This document shows, in pieces, positions 8,729 through 17,475 of a stretch of 64,000 bases of DNA. Origin of the DNA: DATKAS01 sp963773315 (GTDB lineage: Bacteria > Actinomycetota > Acidimicrobiia > Acidimicrobiales > DATKAS01); contig CAVZAF010000003.1 in NCBI GenBank assembly GCA_963773315.1, positions 248,001 to 312,000 of the forward strand. The letters run 5' to 3'. Under the pieces are notes generated by a model that did no database searches, was not told the DNA's origin, and worked only from the letters and a program-made list of their open reading frames with translations. The first letter of the stretch is position 1, and each line of letters starts with the position of its first letter. Position numbers and translations under genes: made by a program.

Positions 8729-9212
8729 AAGCGTCGAGGAAGTCGCGCTCGATCGTCACGTCCGCACGCTGCAGCTCGACGAGGAGCCTGCTCTTCAGCT
8801 CACCGCGCAGCTCGGCATCCGTCTCTTCGTGGTTTCCCCACGCGAGCCGGAGGAAGTCGAGGTTCTCCCATATGGGTGCGAACAACCGAGGATCGTCGGC
8901 ATGCCGCGGCACGAGGTGCCAATGCAGATGCGGCACGCCGTTGCCGAGCATGTCGTAGTTGAGCTTCACGGGAGCGAACGCACGAAAGACGGCGTGCGCT
9001 ACCTCGGCCATCTCGTGGAGGAACAGCGACCGCTCGTCGGCGGGGAGGAGGTGCAGCTCGCGTACACAGCGACGAGCGGAGAAGAACGTGTACCCGCGGT
9101 AGTACTGGATGCGGTACAACGCGACGTAGCCGCTCTGCAGCCGGGCGACCGCCCACGGGTTGTCGCCAGCCTCGCTGCGGGCCTCGATCTCGCACACCTC
9201 ACACCCGTCCAT
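8727..9212 (-). CDS. HIT-family nucleotide hydrolase/transferase
   Basis: 161 aa from an ATG at 9212, chosen because DGCEVCEIEARSEAGDNPWA is the usual HIT opening with a zinc-type CxxC pair. LYRIQYYRGYTFFSARR and HEMAEVAHAVFRAFAPVKLN follow, and the active-site triad HLHWHLVPRH (about residues 114-123) fits H-phi-H-phi-H. These enzymes cleave dinucleoside polyphosphates or AMP adducts. The open frame upstream to 10748 is an antisense shadow. It is divergent from the CrtC-like gene, 30 bases away. Confidence 0.88.
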   Translation of the reverse strand: MDGCEVCEIEARSEAGDNPWAVARLQSGYVALYRIQYYRGYTFFSARRCVRELHLLPADERSLFLHEMAEVAHAVFRAFAPVKLNYDMLGNGVPHLHWHLVPRHADDPRLFAPIWENLDFLRLAWGNHEETDAELRGELKSRLLVELQRADVTIERDFLDA

Positions 9213-9242
9213 GGCGCGAAGCCTGTCGCATAGCGTGCGGGC

Positions 9243-10388
9243 GTGCTCAGCGCCTTCGACGACTACCCCATCCACCAGACCGGCGATCCGATCGCGCACA
9301 CGGCGTCGGGTGACCTGAACCACTACGACCGCTACTTCTTCAACGGCTACACGACCGATGGCGCGCTGTACTTCGGCGCCGCGATGGGCCTCTACCCGAA
9401 CCGTCGGGTGATCGATGCGGCGTTCAGCGTCGTGCGCGACGCAGTGCAGATCTCGGTGCACGCGTCGGCACTCGCAGCTGCGGACCGGGGCCACACCACG
9501 GTCGGCCCGATCGCCGTCGACGTCCGCGAGCCGCTGCGCACGCTCAACCTCAAGGTCGACACGCCCGAGCACGGCGTCCGGGCCGACGTGACATTCCACG
9601 CCCGCACCGTCGCGGTCGAGGAGCCGCGCTTCCACAACGTCGCGGGCACCCGCGTCGTCATGGACTACACGCGCCTCGCACAGTGGGGCACATGGGACGG
9701 GTGGATCGAGCTCGACGGCGAGCGCATCGACCTCCACACCGACAGCACCTGGGGATCGCGCGATCGCTCGTGGGGGATTCGCGGCGTCGGCGAACGAGCG
9801 CCGGGCGCGCCCGCGCAGATGGCGCCGCAGTTCTACTGGTTGTGGGCTCCGGTGAACTTCGACGACGTGTGCACGCACTTCGACGTGAACGAGCATGGCG
9901 ACGGCCAGCAATGGCATCGCAGTGGCTATGTGATCCCGGTGCTCGGTGACGCAGCGACCGACCCCGTGCTCGACACGGGCGGACTCACCGTCTCGGCCGA
10001 GCCGATGTCGACCGTGCAGTGCACGATCGACTGGGAGCCGGGCACCCGTCGCGCCACTCATGCCCGCATCGAGATGTCGCCGTGGAACGCGAGCCCGCTC
10101 ACGGTCGACCTCGACCCGATCGTCACGTTCCAGATGATGGGGATCGGCTACTTCCATCCCGAGTGGTCGCACGGCGTCTTCAAGGGTGATCTCGCGGTCG
10201 GGGGTGAGCGGTGGAACACAGCCGAGCTCGATCCGCTGGCGATCCAGAACATCCACATCCAGGCGTTGTGCCGCGCCCGCCTCACGGGTCGCGGCGAGGA
10301 GCGGGTCGGGATGGGCATCCTCGAGCAGCTCGTGCTCGGCGTGCACGAGCCCTCGGGCCTCACCGGCTTGCTCGACGGCGCGCCGTGA
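9243..10388 (+). CDS. CrtC/AttH-like (lipocalin-type) protein of unknown function
   Basis: 381 aa, no signal peptide. The pattern DSTWGSRDRSWGIRGVGE (about residues 170-187) with PQFYWLWAPVNFDD is the GxRDRSWGxR type signature seen in hydroxyneurosporene-synthase-like and AttH-like double-barrel proteins. The N-terminal half has YFFNGYTTDGALYFGAAMG. These proteins often act on or bind hydrophobic compounds such as carotenoids, steroids or lipids; I cannot name the substrate. The LOG gene starts 11 bases downstream, in the same direction. Confidence 0.5.
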   Translation: MLSAFDDYPIHQTGDPIAHTASGDLNHYDRYFFNGYTTDGALYFGAAMGLYPNRRVIDAAFSVVRDAVQISVHASALAAADRGHTTVGPIAVDVREPLRTLNLKVDTPEHGVRADVTFHARTVAVEEPRFHNVAGTRVVMDYTRLAQWGTWDGWIELDGERIDLHTDSTWGSRDRSWGIRGVGERAPGAPAQMAPQFYWLWAPVNFDDVCTHFDVNEHGDGQQWHRSGYVIPVLGDAATDPVLDTGGLTVSAEPMSTVQCTIDWEPGTRRATHARIEMSPWNASPLTVDLDPIVTFQMMGIGYFHPEWSHGVFKGDLAVGGERWNTAELDPLAIQNIHIQALCRARLTGRGEERVGMGILEQLVLGVHEPSGLTGLLDGAP

Positions 10389-10398
10389 GGCGTCGCGC

Positions 10399-10974
10399 GT
10401 GAGGATCTGCGTCTTCTGCGGCAGCCGCCCGGGCAACGATCCCGCGATGGCGAGGCTGACCCGTGAGCTCGCGCACACGCTCGTCACACGCGGCCACGGC
10501 GTGGTGTTCGGGGGCGGCTCGGTCGGGCTGATGGGCGTCCTCGCCGACGAGGTGCTCGCTGCGGGTGGCGAGGTCATCGGGGTGATGCCGAAGCACATGG
10601 TCGATCGTGAGGTCGCGCACGCGGGAACGCAGCTCCACATCGTCGACACGATGCACACGCGCAAGGCGCTGATGTACGACCTGTCCGACGCGGTGATCGC
10701 GCTGCCCGGCGGGTTCGGCACGCTCGACGAGCTGTTCGAGGTGCTCACGTGGAACCAGCTCGGACTGCACGCGAAGCCCGCGGGCCTGCTCGACCACGAC
10801 GGCTACTTCGCGCCGCTCGTCGCGTTCCTCGACGGCGCAGTCGACGCGGGCTTCCTTCGGGCCGAGCACCGAGCCCTGCTGCTCGAAGCCTCCGACCCCA
10901 ACGCGCTGCTCGACGCGCTCGAGACGTGGCAACCCCCGACAACCTCGAAGTGGATCACCGCGGAAGACAGATGA
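10399..10974 (+). CDS. LOG-family protein (TIGR00730 Rossmann fold)
   Basis: 191 aa from a GTG at 10399. It opens RICVFCGSRPGNDPAMARLT and shows VVFGGGSVGLMGVLADEVLA, followed by the two catalytic signatures MHTRKALMYDLSDAVIALPG and PGGFGTLDELFEVLTW (PGGxGTxxE, about residues 100-115). Members release the base from nucleoside monophosphates (cytokinin riboside monophosphate phosphoribohydrolase). In bacteria they are probably nucleotide-salvage or detoxification enzymes. The stop at 10974 abuts the repaired end of the convergent SDR gene exactly. Confidence 0.88.
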   Translation: MRICVFCGSRPGNDPAMARLTRELAHTLVTRGHGVVFGGGSVGLMGVLADEVLAAGGEVIGVMPKHMVDREVAHAGTQLHIVDTMHTRKALMYDLSDAVIALPGGFGTLDELFEVLTWNQLGLHAKPAGLLDHDGYFAPLVAFLDGAVDAGFLRAEHRALLLEASDPNALLDALETWQPPTTSKWITAEDR

Positions 10975-11767
10975 TCACGTGTGGCGGATCGTCATGCCTC
11001 CGTCGACCGACGAGCACGGCGCCGTTCATGAACGACGAGGCCGGCAGCACGAAGTTCAGCGTGCCGTGGGCGACCTCCTCGGGCTCGCCGTAACGGCGGA
11101 GCGGCACCTTGCGGTGCGCATAGGTCTCCTTCGCCTCTTCGGGGATGCCCGCGGTCATGCCCGTGCGGATGGGGCCGGGACAGATGCAATTGACTGTCAC
11201 GCCCGTGCGCCCGAGCTCGACCGCGAGGCTCTTGGTCAAGCCGATGACGCCGTGCTTGCTCGCGGTGTACGCGGCGAGACCGCCGGTCGCGATGACTCCC
11301 TCGGTCGACGCGATGTTCACGATGCGGCCGGCGCCTGATGCCTGCAGGTATGGCAGCGCGGCGCGCACCAGACGTGCGTGCGCGTCGAGGTTGACCGCGA
11401 ACGTGTGCCGCCACCCGTCCTCGAACGTGGCCTCGTCGGTCGTCGCTCCCCCGAGGACGCTCACGCCTGCGTTGTTCACGAGGATGTCGATGCCTCCGAA
11501 CCGGGCGACGACGTCGTCGACGAGCGTGTGGATCTGGGCCGGGTCGCTCACGTCAGTGACGAAGCCCGCCGCGTCACCGCCCGCGCCAGTGATCTCGTCG
11601 ACGACGGCCTTCACGCGATCGGAGCCGAGGTCGACGACCGCGACGCGCGCGCCTTCGTCTGCGAAAAGGTGCGCGGTCGCGCGGCCCATGCCGCTCGCCG
11701 CGCCGGTGACGATCGCGACCTTGCCCGCGATCGAGCGCGACAGCTTCGACAGGCGCGGGTCGGTCAT
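10975..11767 (-). CDS. Short-chain dehydrogenase/reductase (frameshifted near 11010)
   Basis: 263 aa after removing one surplus base. It has the Rossmann glycines GKVAIVTGAASGMGRATA (about 14-31), the DILVNNAG motif, catalytic Ser in IVNIASTEG, and the YTASK pair (Y and K about residues 168 and 172). The C-terminus ends correctly only in the +1 frame: SSFMNGAVLV is followed by VDGGMTIRHT and TGA. Without the repair the gene would run 20 bases over the LOG gene. NAD(P)-dependent oxidation of an alcohol is expected; the substrate is unknown. Confidence 0.85.
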
Positions 11768-11816
11768 GTCCAGTCCGGGATGCAGGTGAGGTCGAACATC
11801 GGCGCGCAGGATACGC

Positions 11817-12668
11817 CTAGAGGGCTCCTGCCATCCGGGCCGCGTCGAGGGTGTTCTCGAGCAGGCACGCGATCGTCATCGGGCCGGTGCCGCCGGGCAT
11901 GGGCGTGAGCCATCCCGCCACCTCGACGACGGCGTCGAAGTCGACGTCGCCGACGATGCCCTCGGCGGTGCGCGACACGCCGACGTCGATCACCGCGGCG
12001 CCGGGCTTCACGTGGTCTCGGGTGATCATGTGCGCCGAGCCTGCGGCGGCCACGATGATGTCGGCGGCGCGACACACCTCGAGCAGGTCGGGCGTGCGCG
12101 AGTGGGCCATCGTCACCGTGGCATCAGTGCCCTTGCGAGCGAGCAACAGCGAGACGGGCAGGCCGACGAGCAACGACCGTCCGATCACGACGGCTCGCGT
12201 GCCCGAGATCGGCACCTCGTACTTGCCGAGCAGCTCCATGACGCCGCGGGGCGTCGCGCCCACATGCCCCGGCACTCCTTGCACCAGGCGACCGAGGCTG
12301 GCATCAGTGAGCCCGTCGACGTCCTTCGCGGGCGGGATCAGGTTGATGACCGGGCGCGAGTCGAGGCCATCAGGCAGCGGCAGCTGCACGAGGATGCCGT
12401 GGACGGTCGGGTCCGCGGCGAGCGCGGCGACGACGTCCTCGACCTCGGCCTGCGACGAGGTCGTGGGCAGGTCGGTGTGCCGCGAGGTGATGCCGACCTC
12501 TTGCGACGCCTTCGCCTTGCCACGGATGTAGCGCTGGCTCGGAGGGTCGTCCCCCACGAGCACGGTCGCCAACGTGACCGACGGGGATCCGGCCGCTCGC
12601 AGCGCCTCGGCGACCCGCGTGCGTGTCTCGGCTGCGGTCGCGGTGCCGTCGATGATCGTCGCTGCCAT
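11817..12668 (-). CDS. folD: Bifunctional methylenetetrahydrofolate dehydrogenase/cyclohydrolase
   Basis: 283 aa. Converts 5,10-methylene-THF to 10-formyl-THF in one-carbon metabolism. Visible are YIRGKAKASQEVGI (substrate-binding K), VHGILVQLPLPDGLD (signature), PAKDVDGLTDASLGRL, ATPRGVMELLGKY, the nucleotide-binding VVIGRSLLVGLPVSLLLARK, and the C-terminal MPGGTGPMTIACLLENT. All conserved FolD stretches are present in one frame. The start ATG at 12668 sits 33 bases from the divergent GT39 gene. It is uninterrupted, unlike many genes around it. Confidence 0.95.
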   Translation of the reverse strand: MAATIIDGTATAAETRTRVAEALRAAGSPSVTLATVLVGDDPPSQRYIRGKAKASQEVGITSRHTDLPTTSSQAEVEDVVAALAADPTVHGILVQLPLPDGLDSRPVINLIPPAKDVDGLTDASLGRLVQGVPGHVGATPRGVMELLGKYEVPISGTRAVVIGRSLLVGLPVSLLLARKGTDATVTMAHSRTPDLLEVCRAADIIVAAAGSAHMITRDHVKPGAAVIDVGVSRTAEGIVGDVDFDAVVEVAGWLTPMPGGTGPMTIACLLENTLDAARMAGAL

Positions 12669-12701
12669 CGGCGGGCAGCGTAGTGATGGCAACCTACGCC
12701 C

Positions 12702-14171
12702 GTGCACGACCGAGCCAACCTCGCGGTCGCGGGGATCGCGGTAGCGCTCGGCGTGGTCCTGCTGGCAACCGCGAACCGCTACGGCTTCCATCGCGACGAG
12801 CTCTACTTCATCGAAGCGGGCCACCACCTCGCGTGGGGCTACGTCGACCAACCGCCCCTCACCCCGTTCCTCGGGCACATCTCGCAGGCTGTGTTCGGCG
12901 CATCGCCTCGCGCCCTGCGCGTGCCATCGGTGCTCATGGGCATGGCGCTCGTCGTGCTCTCGGCGTCGCTCTGCCGGCACCTCGGGGGCACCTCGAGGGC
13001 GCGCATCCTCGCGGCGGTGTGCAGCGCAGTCGCTGCCATCCTCCTCGCGGTGACCCACATCCTGAGCACCACAACGTTCGACGTCCTCGCGTGGGTGCTC
13101 GTGCTCTGGTTGGTGACCCGCCTCCTTCAAGGAGCTGACCCGCGCCTCTGGGTCGTGGTCGGGCTCGTCGTGGGCATCGGGCTCCTCAACAAGCACCTCG
13201 TCCTGTTCCTCGTCGCTTCGCTCGCCGTCGGAATCGTGATCGGCCGCCGATCCGACCTCCTCCGCTCGAAGTGGCTCCTCGTCGGCGCCGCGCTCGCGTT
13301 GCTCATCTGGAGCCCGAACCTCGTCTGGCAGGCAACGCACGGCTGGCCGCAGATCGACATGGCCAGAGCGATCGCCAAGGAGGACGGCACCCAGAACCGG
13401 GCCGAGCTCATCCCGCTCCAGCTGCTCCTGCTCGGGCCCCTGTTGCTCCCGATCTGGGGCGCCGGCCTGCTGTGGCTCTGGCGGAGCGACGAGACGAAGC
13501 GGCTGCGCCCACTCGCATTCGTCTATCCGGTGCTGCTCGTGGCGGTCTTCATCGGCGCTGGCAAGAGCTACTACGTCGCGCCGATCCTTCTCGTGTACCT
13601 CGCTGCGGGCTGCGTCGTCGTCGAGCGTTGGATGACGAAGCCGCGCCGCGTGATCGCAGTGGGCGCGTTGGTGACCGTCAGTGCAGTGACCTCGGCCATC
13701 ATCACGTTGCCGCTCCTCCCAGTGAAGGACGTGGGCGGCTCCCCGGTCGCGGCGTTGAACGACGATGCGCTCGAGACGATCGGCTGGCCCCACTTCATCG
13801 ATCAAGTGAAGGCCGTCGTCGAGACGCTGCCCCCCGACCAGCGTGCGAACACGATCCTCTTCACTTCGAACTACGGAGAGGCGGGGGCGATCGACCATCT
13901 CGGTGGGTCTGTCGGTCTCTCCCGTGCCTACTCGGGCCACAACTCGTACAGCGACTGGGGCATCCCGCCCGACAGCGCGGGCCCGGTCGTGGTGATCGGC
14001 TTCACAGAGCGCGCATACGTCGACACCTATTGGAACGACTGCAACGAGGCGGCGCGCATCGACAACGGAGTCGGCGCCGACAACGAAGAGCAAGGCGTCC
14101 CCATCTGGGTCTGCACCGCGCCTCGACGTCCATGGGCGGACATGTGGAGCGATCTGACGTCGTACGGCTGA
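12702..14171 (+). CDS. GT39/ArnT-like membrane glycosyltransferase
   Basis: 489 aa from a GTG. It opens with a membrane helix (LAVAGIAVALGVVLLATANR) and the catalytic-loop motif YGFHRDELYFIEAGHHLAWG, in which the acidic DE after the first helix is the expected metal/catalytic pair. WGYVDQPPLTPFLGHIS and about ten further hydrophobic segments follow, then a soluble C-terminal domain (ETLPPDQRANTILFTSNYG). Such GT-C enzymes transfer sugars from polyprenyl-phosphate donors to lipids or proteins outside the membrane. The HAD gene begins 18 bases after the stop. Confidence 0.8.
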   Translation: MHDRANLAVAGIAVALGVVLLATANRYGFHRDELYFIEAGHHLAWGYVDQPPLTPFLGHISQAVFGASPRALRVPSVLMGMALVVLSASLCRHLGGTSRARILAAVCSAVAAILLAVTHILSTTTFDVLAWVLVLWLVTRLLQGADPRLWVVVGLVVGIGLLNKHLVLFLVASLAVGIVIGRRSDLLRSKWLLVGAALALLIWSPNLVWQATHGWPQIDMARAIAKEDGTQNRAELIPLQLLLLGPLLLPIWGAGLLWLWRSDETKRLRPLAFVYPVLLVAVFIGAGKSYYVAPILLVYLAAGCVVVERWMTKPRRVIAVGALVTVSAVTSAIITLPLLPVKDVGGSPVAALNDDALETIGWPHFIDQVKAVVETLPPDQRANTILFTSNYGEAGAIDHLGGSVGLSRAYSGHNSYSDWGIPPDSAGPVVVIGFTERAYVDTYWNDCNEAARIDNGVGADNEEQGVPIWVCTAPRRPWADMWSDLTSYG

Positions 14172-14188
14172 CCGGTACCCTCATCAGC

Positions 14189-14858
14189 GTGTTCCCGGCG
14201 GCGATCGTGTTCGACTTCGACGGCACGATGGTCGACACCGAGACGCCCGAGTATGAGTCGGTGCGGCGCGTCTACGCCGACTACGGGCTCGACCTCCCGC
14301 CCGACGAGTGGATCGCGGCGGCGGGCACGATGTGGGGTGCCGACTGGGTCGACCAGCTGCACACCGCGAGCGCAGGCATCGCCGATCCCCACGAAGCGCG
14401 GCGACGAAAGCGCGCGTACATCACCGAGCTGCACGAGACCACGCTGCTACGCCCGGGTCTCCTCGCACTGCTCGACGAGATCCGCGCCCACCAGATCCCG
14501 ATGGCGATCGCGTCGAACTCCCCGTCGGACTGGATCGAGTTCCAGCTCGACCGCCTCGGGCTCACTGACTACTTCCCCGTCAGCGTCACGATCGATCGGG
14601 TGCAGCGGGGCAAGCCGTTCCCCGATCCCTACCTCGACGCCGTGCGCCTCCTCGGCGCCGAGCCCCACGAACAGCGTCGCGTTCGAGGACTCCGAGGCGG
14701 GCACTCAGTCGGCTGTGTCCGCCGGGCTCTTCGTCATCGCCGCGCCCGGGCCGATGACGATCACGCACGACCTGAGCGCGGCGCACATGCAGATCGACGG
14801 GTTCGACGACGTCACGCTTGCCGACGTGGCGCGCGCGCTCGAGGGCGCCCGGTCGTAG
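14189..14858 (+). CDS. HAD-superfamily hydrolase, beta-phosphoglucomutase-like (frameshifted near 14670)
   Basis: 222 aa after removing one surplus base. Motif I is AAIVFDFDGTMVDTETPEY (nucleophile and acid/base Asp), motif II lies in PMAIASNSPSDW, motif III is the K in QRGKPFPDPYLDA, and motif IV appears only in the +1 frame: SVAFEDSEAGTQSAVSAG. The four-helix cap sits between motifs I and II. A sugar-phosphate or small-phosphate substrate is likely. The gene is tightly packed between GT39 and fdhD, so co-transcription is probable. Confidence 0.85.
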
Positions 14859-14867
14859 CCTTCGCCC

Positions 14868-15684
14868 GTGGCACCAAGTCGTGGAGCACGGGGACGCACC
14901 CGCAAGGTGCTGGTGGTCAAGCACGACGACAACGGCGCTCGCCGCGTGCCCGACGAGCTCATCGTCGAGGAGCCCCTCGAGATCCGCCTCGACGACCACC
15001 TCGTCACCACGACGATGCGCACACCGGGGCACGACTTCGAGCTCGCGGTCGGCTTCCTCCATGCGGAAGGTCTGCTCGCCGGCGCACCGGTGAAGACCGT
15101 GCGCTACTGCGGCACCGGCTCCGCGGTCGACACCGAGTTCAACGTCGTGAGCGTCGAGACCGGAGGCGTCGCGCCCGAACCGACTCCCCGCCTTACCACC
15201 ACCACGTCGTCGTGCGGGCTCTGCGGCTCGGAGACGATCGACGAGCTGTGCGCTCGACTCGTCGCCCCTTTCGGCGCCGCCGGTCGATCTCGACGTGCTC
15301 GCGAAGGTGCCGGGCCGCGTGCTCGCCGAGCAGCTGCTGTTCTCCGCGACGGGCGGCGTGCACGCCGCGGCGGCGTTCGACGCGAGCGGCGCTCCCATCG
15401 TGGTGCGGGAGGACATCGGACGCCACAACGCGGTCGACAAGGTCGTCGGGCGCCTGCTCCTCGACAACGCAGCGCTCGACGGCGCGCTGCCCGCCGCCGG
15501 CCTCGGGCTCTTCGTGAGCGGGCGCGCCAGCTTCGAGATCGTGCAGAAGGCGTGGGCGGCCGGATTCGCGACAGTCGTCGCGGTCTCGGCCCCATCGTCG
15601 CTCGCGGTGGACACCGCGACAGCAGCCGGCATCACGCTCGTGGGGTTCGCACGTGAAGATCGGCTGAACATCTACGCCGGATGA
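14868..15684 (+). CDS. fdhD: FdhD formate dehydrogenase accessory sulfurtransferase (frameshifted near 15278)
   Basis: 271 aa after removing one surplus base. FdhD passes sulfur from a cysteine desulfurase to the molybdenum cofactor of formate dehydrogenase. The first part shows ELIVEEPLEIRLDDHLVTTT, MRTPGHDFELAVGFLHAEGL and the essential SSCGLCG cysteine loop. The second part, in the +1 frame, gives FSATGGVHAAAAFDASGA, VREDIGRHNAVDKVVGRLL and FVSGRASFEIVQKAWAAG. The molybdoenzyme itself is not in this window. It is 0.7 kb from mscR, whose pathway ends in formate. Confidence 0.92.
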
Positions 15685-15694
15685 CTTTCTTCCC

Positions 15695-15702
15695 TGGTAC
15701 CA
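15695..15702. promoter_or_regulatory. Small palindrome upstream of TetR gene
   Basis: TGGTACCA lies 19 bases before the TetR start at 15721, in the 36-base gap after fdhD, with a second GGTA at 15706-15709. It could be part of an autoregulatory operator. An 8-base palindrome is weak evidence. Confidence 0.25.
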
Positions 15703-15720
15703 CGCGGTAACGTTCGGCAA

Positions 15721-16345
15721 GTGCCGCGTCCGAGCGTCGACGAACGACGCCGCGAGATCCTCGAAGCAACCTGCAAGGTCGTGATCGAGCGAGGGTTCGC
15801 CAACACGCGCATCGCCGATGTCGCCAGTGAGCTCGGCGTGTCGAGCGGGCTGATCCACTACCACTTCGAGTCCAAGGGCGCGCTTTTCGCCGAGGCGTTG
15901 CGCTACGCGTCGGAGTCGGACCTCGCCCGTCTTGCGTCGACGGTCGCAGAGGGCGACACCGCGGTGGAGAAGCTCGAGCGCATCTTCCAGCTCTACTCGC
16001 CGAGCGAGAGCGAGCCCGGGTGGCTGCTCTGGATCGACTCATGGGGTGAGGCGATGCGCAGCCGCGAGCTCCGCGACATCTCCCAAGAGCTCGACCTCGC
16101 GTGGAAGCACACGATCGAGCAGATCATCGTCGAGGGTGTCGAGTCGGGCGAGTTCCTGTGCGACGACCCGAACGGTGCGGCGTGGAGGCTCACCGCGCTG
16201 CTCGACGGCCTCGGCGTGCAGCTCACCGTCCACGAGGGCGTGGTGACGCGCGGAGAGATGATCGAGTGGGTGCGCGAGGCCGCGGCGAAGGAGCTCGGGC
16301 TCGCGTCCCACTACGACGGGCGCCGCGCTCCGCCGAGTGCGTTAG
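15721..16345 (+). CDS. TetR-family transcriptional regulator
   Basis: About 207 aa. The DNA-binding part is clear: RRREILEATCKVVIERGFAN and IADVASELGVSSGLIHYHFE, then SKGALFAEALRYASES. The effector domain shows WLLWIDSWGEAMRSRELRDI and AAWRLTALLDGLGVQLTVHE, typical of a TetR C-terminal family-6 domain. The open frame continues to 16701, but those last residues are antisense to mscR and look like shadow. One surplus base near SHYDG would give an end at the TAG 16343-16345, just at the mscR stop; I prefer that end. Adjacent fdhD and mscR are candidate targets. Confidence 0.75.
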
Positions 16346-17428
16346 AGCACGACCACCGAGCGGAGCACCTCGCCCCGCTCCATGCGATGGAACGCCTCCT
16401 CGACGCCCTCGAGCGGGATCGTCTCGCTGACGAAGCGGTCGAGGTCGAGCCGGCCGGCGAGATACGCGTCGATCAGCATCGGGAAGTCGCGGCTCGGAAG
16501 GCAGTCGCCGTACCAGCTCGGCTTGAGCGCGCCGCCTCGACCGAAGAACTCGATCATCGGCAGCTCGATCGTCATCGTCGGGTTCGGCACTCCCACTTGC
16601 ACGAGCGTGCCCGCGAGATCGTCGAGCGAAGAACGCCTGCTTCATCACCTCGGGATTGCCGACGGCTTCGATGCACACGTCGGCGCCGTTGCCACCGGTG
16701 AGCTCCTTGACCGCCTCGACCGCGTCGACCTCGCGGCTGTTCACCGTGTGCGTCGCGCCGAACGACCTCGCCCACTCGAGCTTCCGAGGGTCGATGTCGA
16801 CCGCGATGATCGTGCGCGCTCCCGCCGAGCGCGGCACCCTGGATGGCTGCGTCGCCCACTCCCCCGCAGCCGAACACGGCGACCGTGTCGCCGCGTTGCA
16901 CGTTGCCCGTGTACATCGCCGCGCCGAGGCCGGCCATCACGCCACATCCGATCAGTCCCGCCGCCTCGGGCTTCGCGCTCGGGTCGATCGGCACGCACTG
17001 CGTCGCCGCGACGAGCGTCTTCTCCGCGAACGCTGCCGATGCCGAGCGCCGGCGCCAACGCCACGCCGTCGAGCGTCATCTTCTGCGTGGCGTTCGCCGA
17101 GTTGAAGCAGTACCAGGGACGACCCTTCGCACACGATCGGCACGTGCCACATGGCGCCCGCCACGCGATGACGACGGTGTCGCCGGGGCTCACGTTCGTC
17201 ACGCCGTCGCCCACCGCCTCGACCACGCCGGCGGCTTCGTGCCCGAGCAGGAACGGGAAGTCGTCGTTGATGCCACCGTCGCGGTAGTGCAGGTCGGTGT
17301 GGCAGACACCGCACGCCTTCACCTTCACGAGCGCCTCGCCCGGCCCAGGATCGGGGACCGAGATCGTCTCGATCGTGACCGGTTGCTGCTTCGCCTTCGC
17401 GTACGACTGCCCTCACCTCGTGCGCCAT
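16342..17428 (-). CDS. mscR: S-(hydroxymethyl)mycothiol dehydrogenase (four frameshifts)
   Basis: Zinc alcohol dehydrogenase that oxidises the formaldehyde-mycothiol adduct. In five successive frames the pieces are MAHEVRAVVR; KAKQQPVTIETISVPDPGPG to NSANATQKMTLDGVALAP; FAEKTLVAATQ to GCGGVGDAAIQGAAL; AGARTIIAVDIDPRKLEWAR to MKQAFFAR; and DLAGTLVQVGVPNPTM to RGEVLRSVVVL. Zinc ligands are visible (GVCHTD, GHEAAG, and the structural CGTCRSCAKGRPWYC). With four surplus bases removed the length is 360 aa, within one residue of the mycobacterial enzyme as I recall it. It implies a mycothiol-using actinobacterium. Breaks lie near 17400, 17000, 16825 and 16615. Confidence 0.9.
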
Positions 17429-17475
17429 GGGCCGGAGAGTAGCGTCGCGTCGCGTGAGCCGAGCGGGGTGCACCG

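Noticed and set aside
8727..10748. 673-aa minus-strand open frame upstream of the HIT gene
   Set aside because: Antisense to the CrtC-like gene; the HIT domain starts cleanly at the ATG at 9212.
11817..14093. 758-aa minus-strand open frame joining folD to a long upstream region
   Set aside because: Only the last 283 residues are FolD. The upstream part is Arg/Glu/His-rich antisense of the GT39 gene.
13271..15517. 748-aa plus-strand frame covering GT39 and HAD
   Set aside because: The first 306 codons are an out-of-frame shadow of GT39; only the stretch from 14189 is the HAD protein.
15721..16701. 326-aa TetR product
   Set aside because: The last 110 residues are antisense to mscR; TetR proteins are about 200 aa and a stop is available in the +1 frame at 16343.
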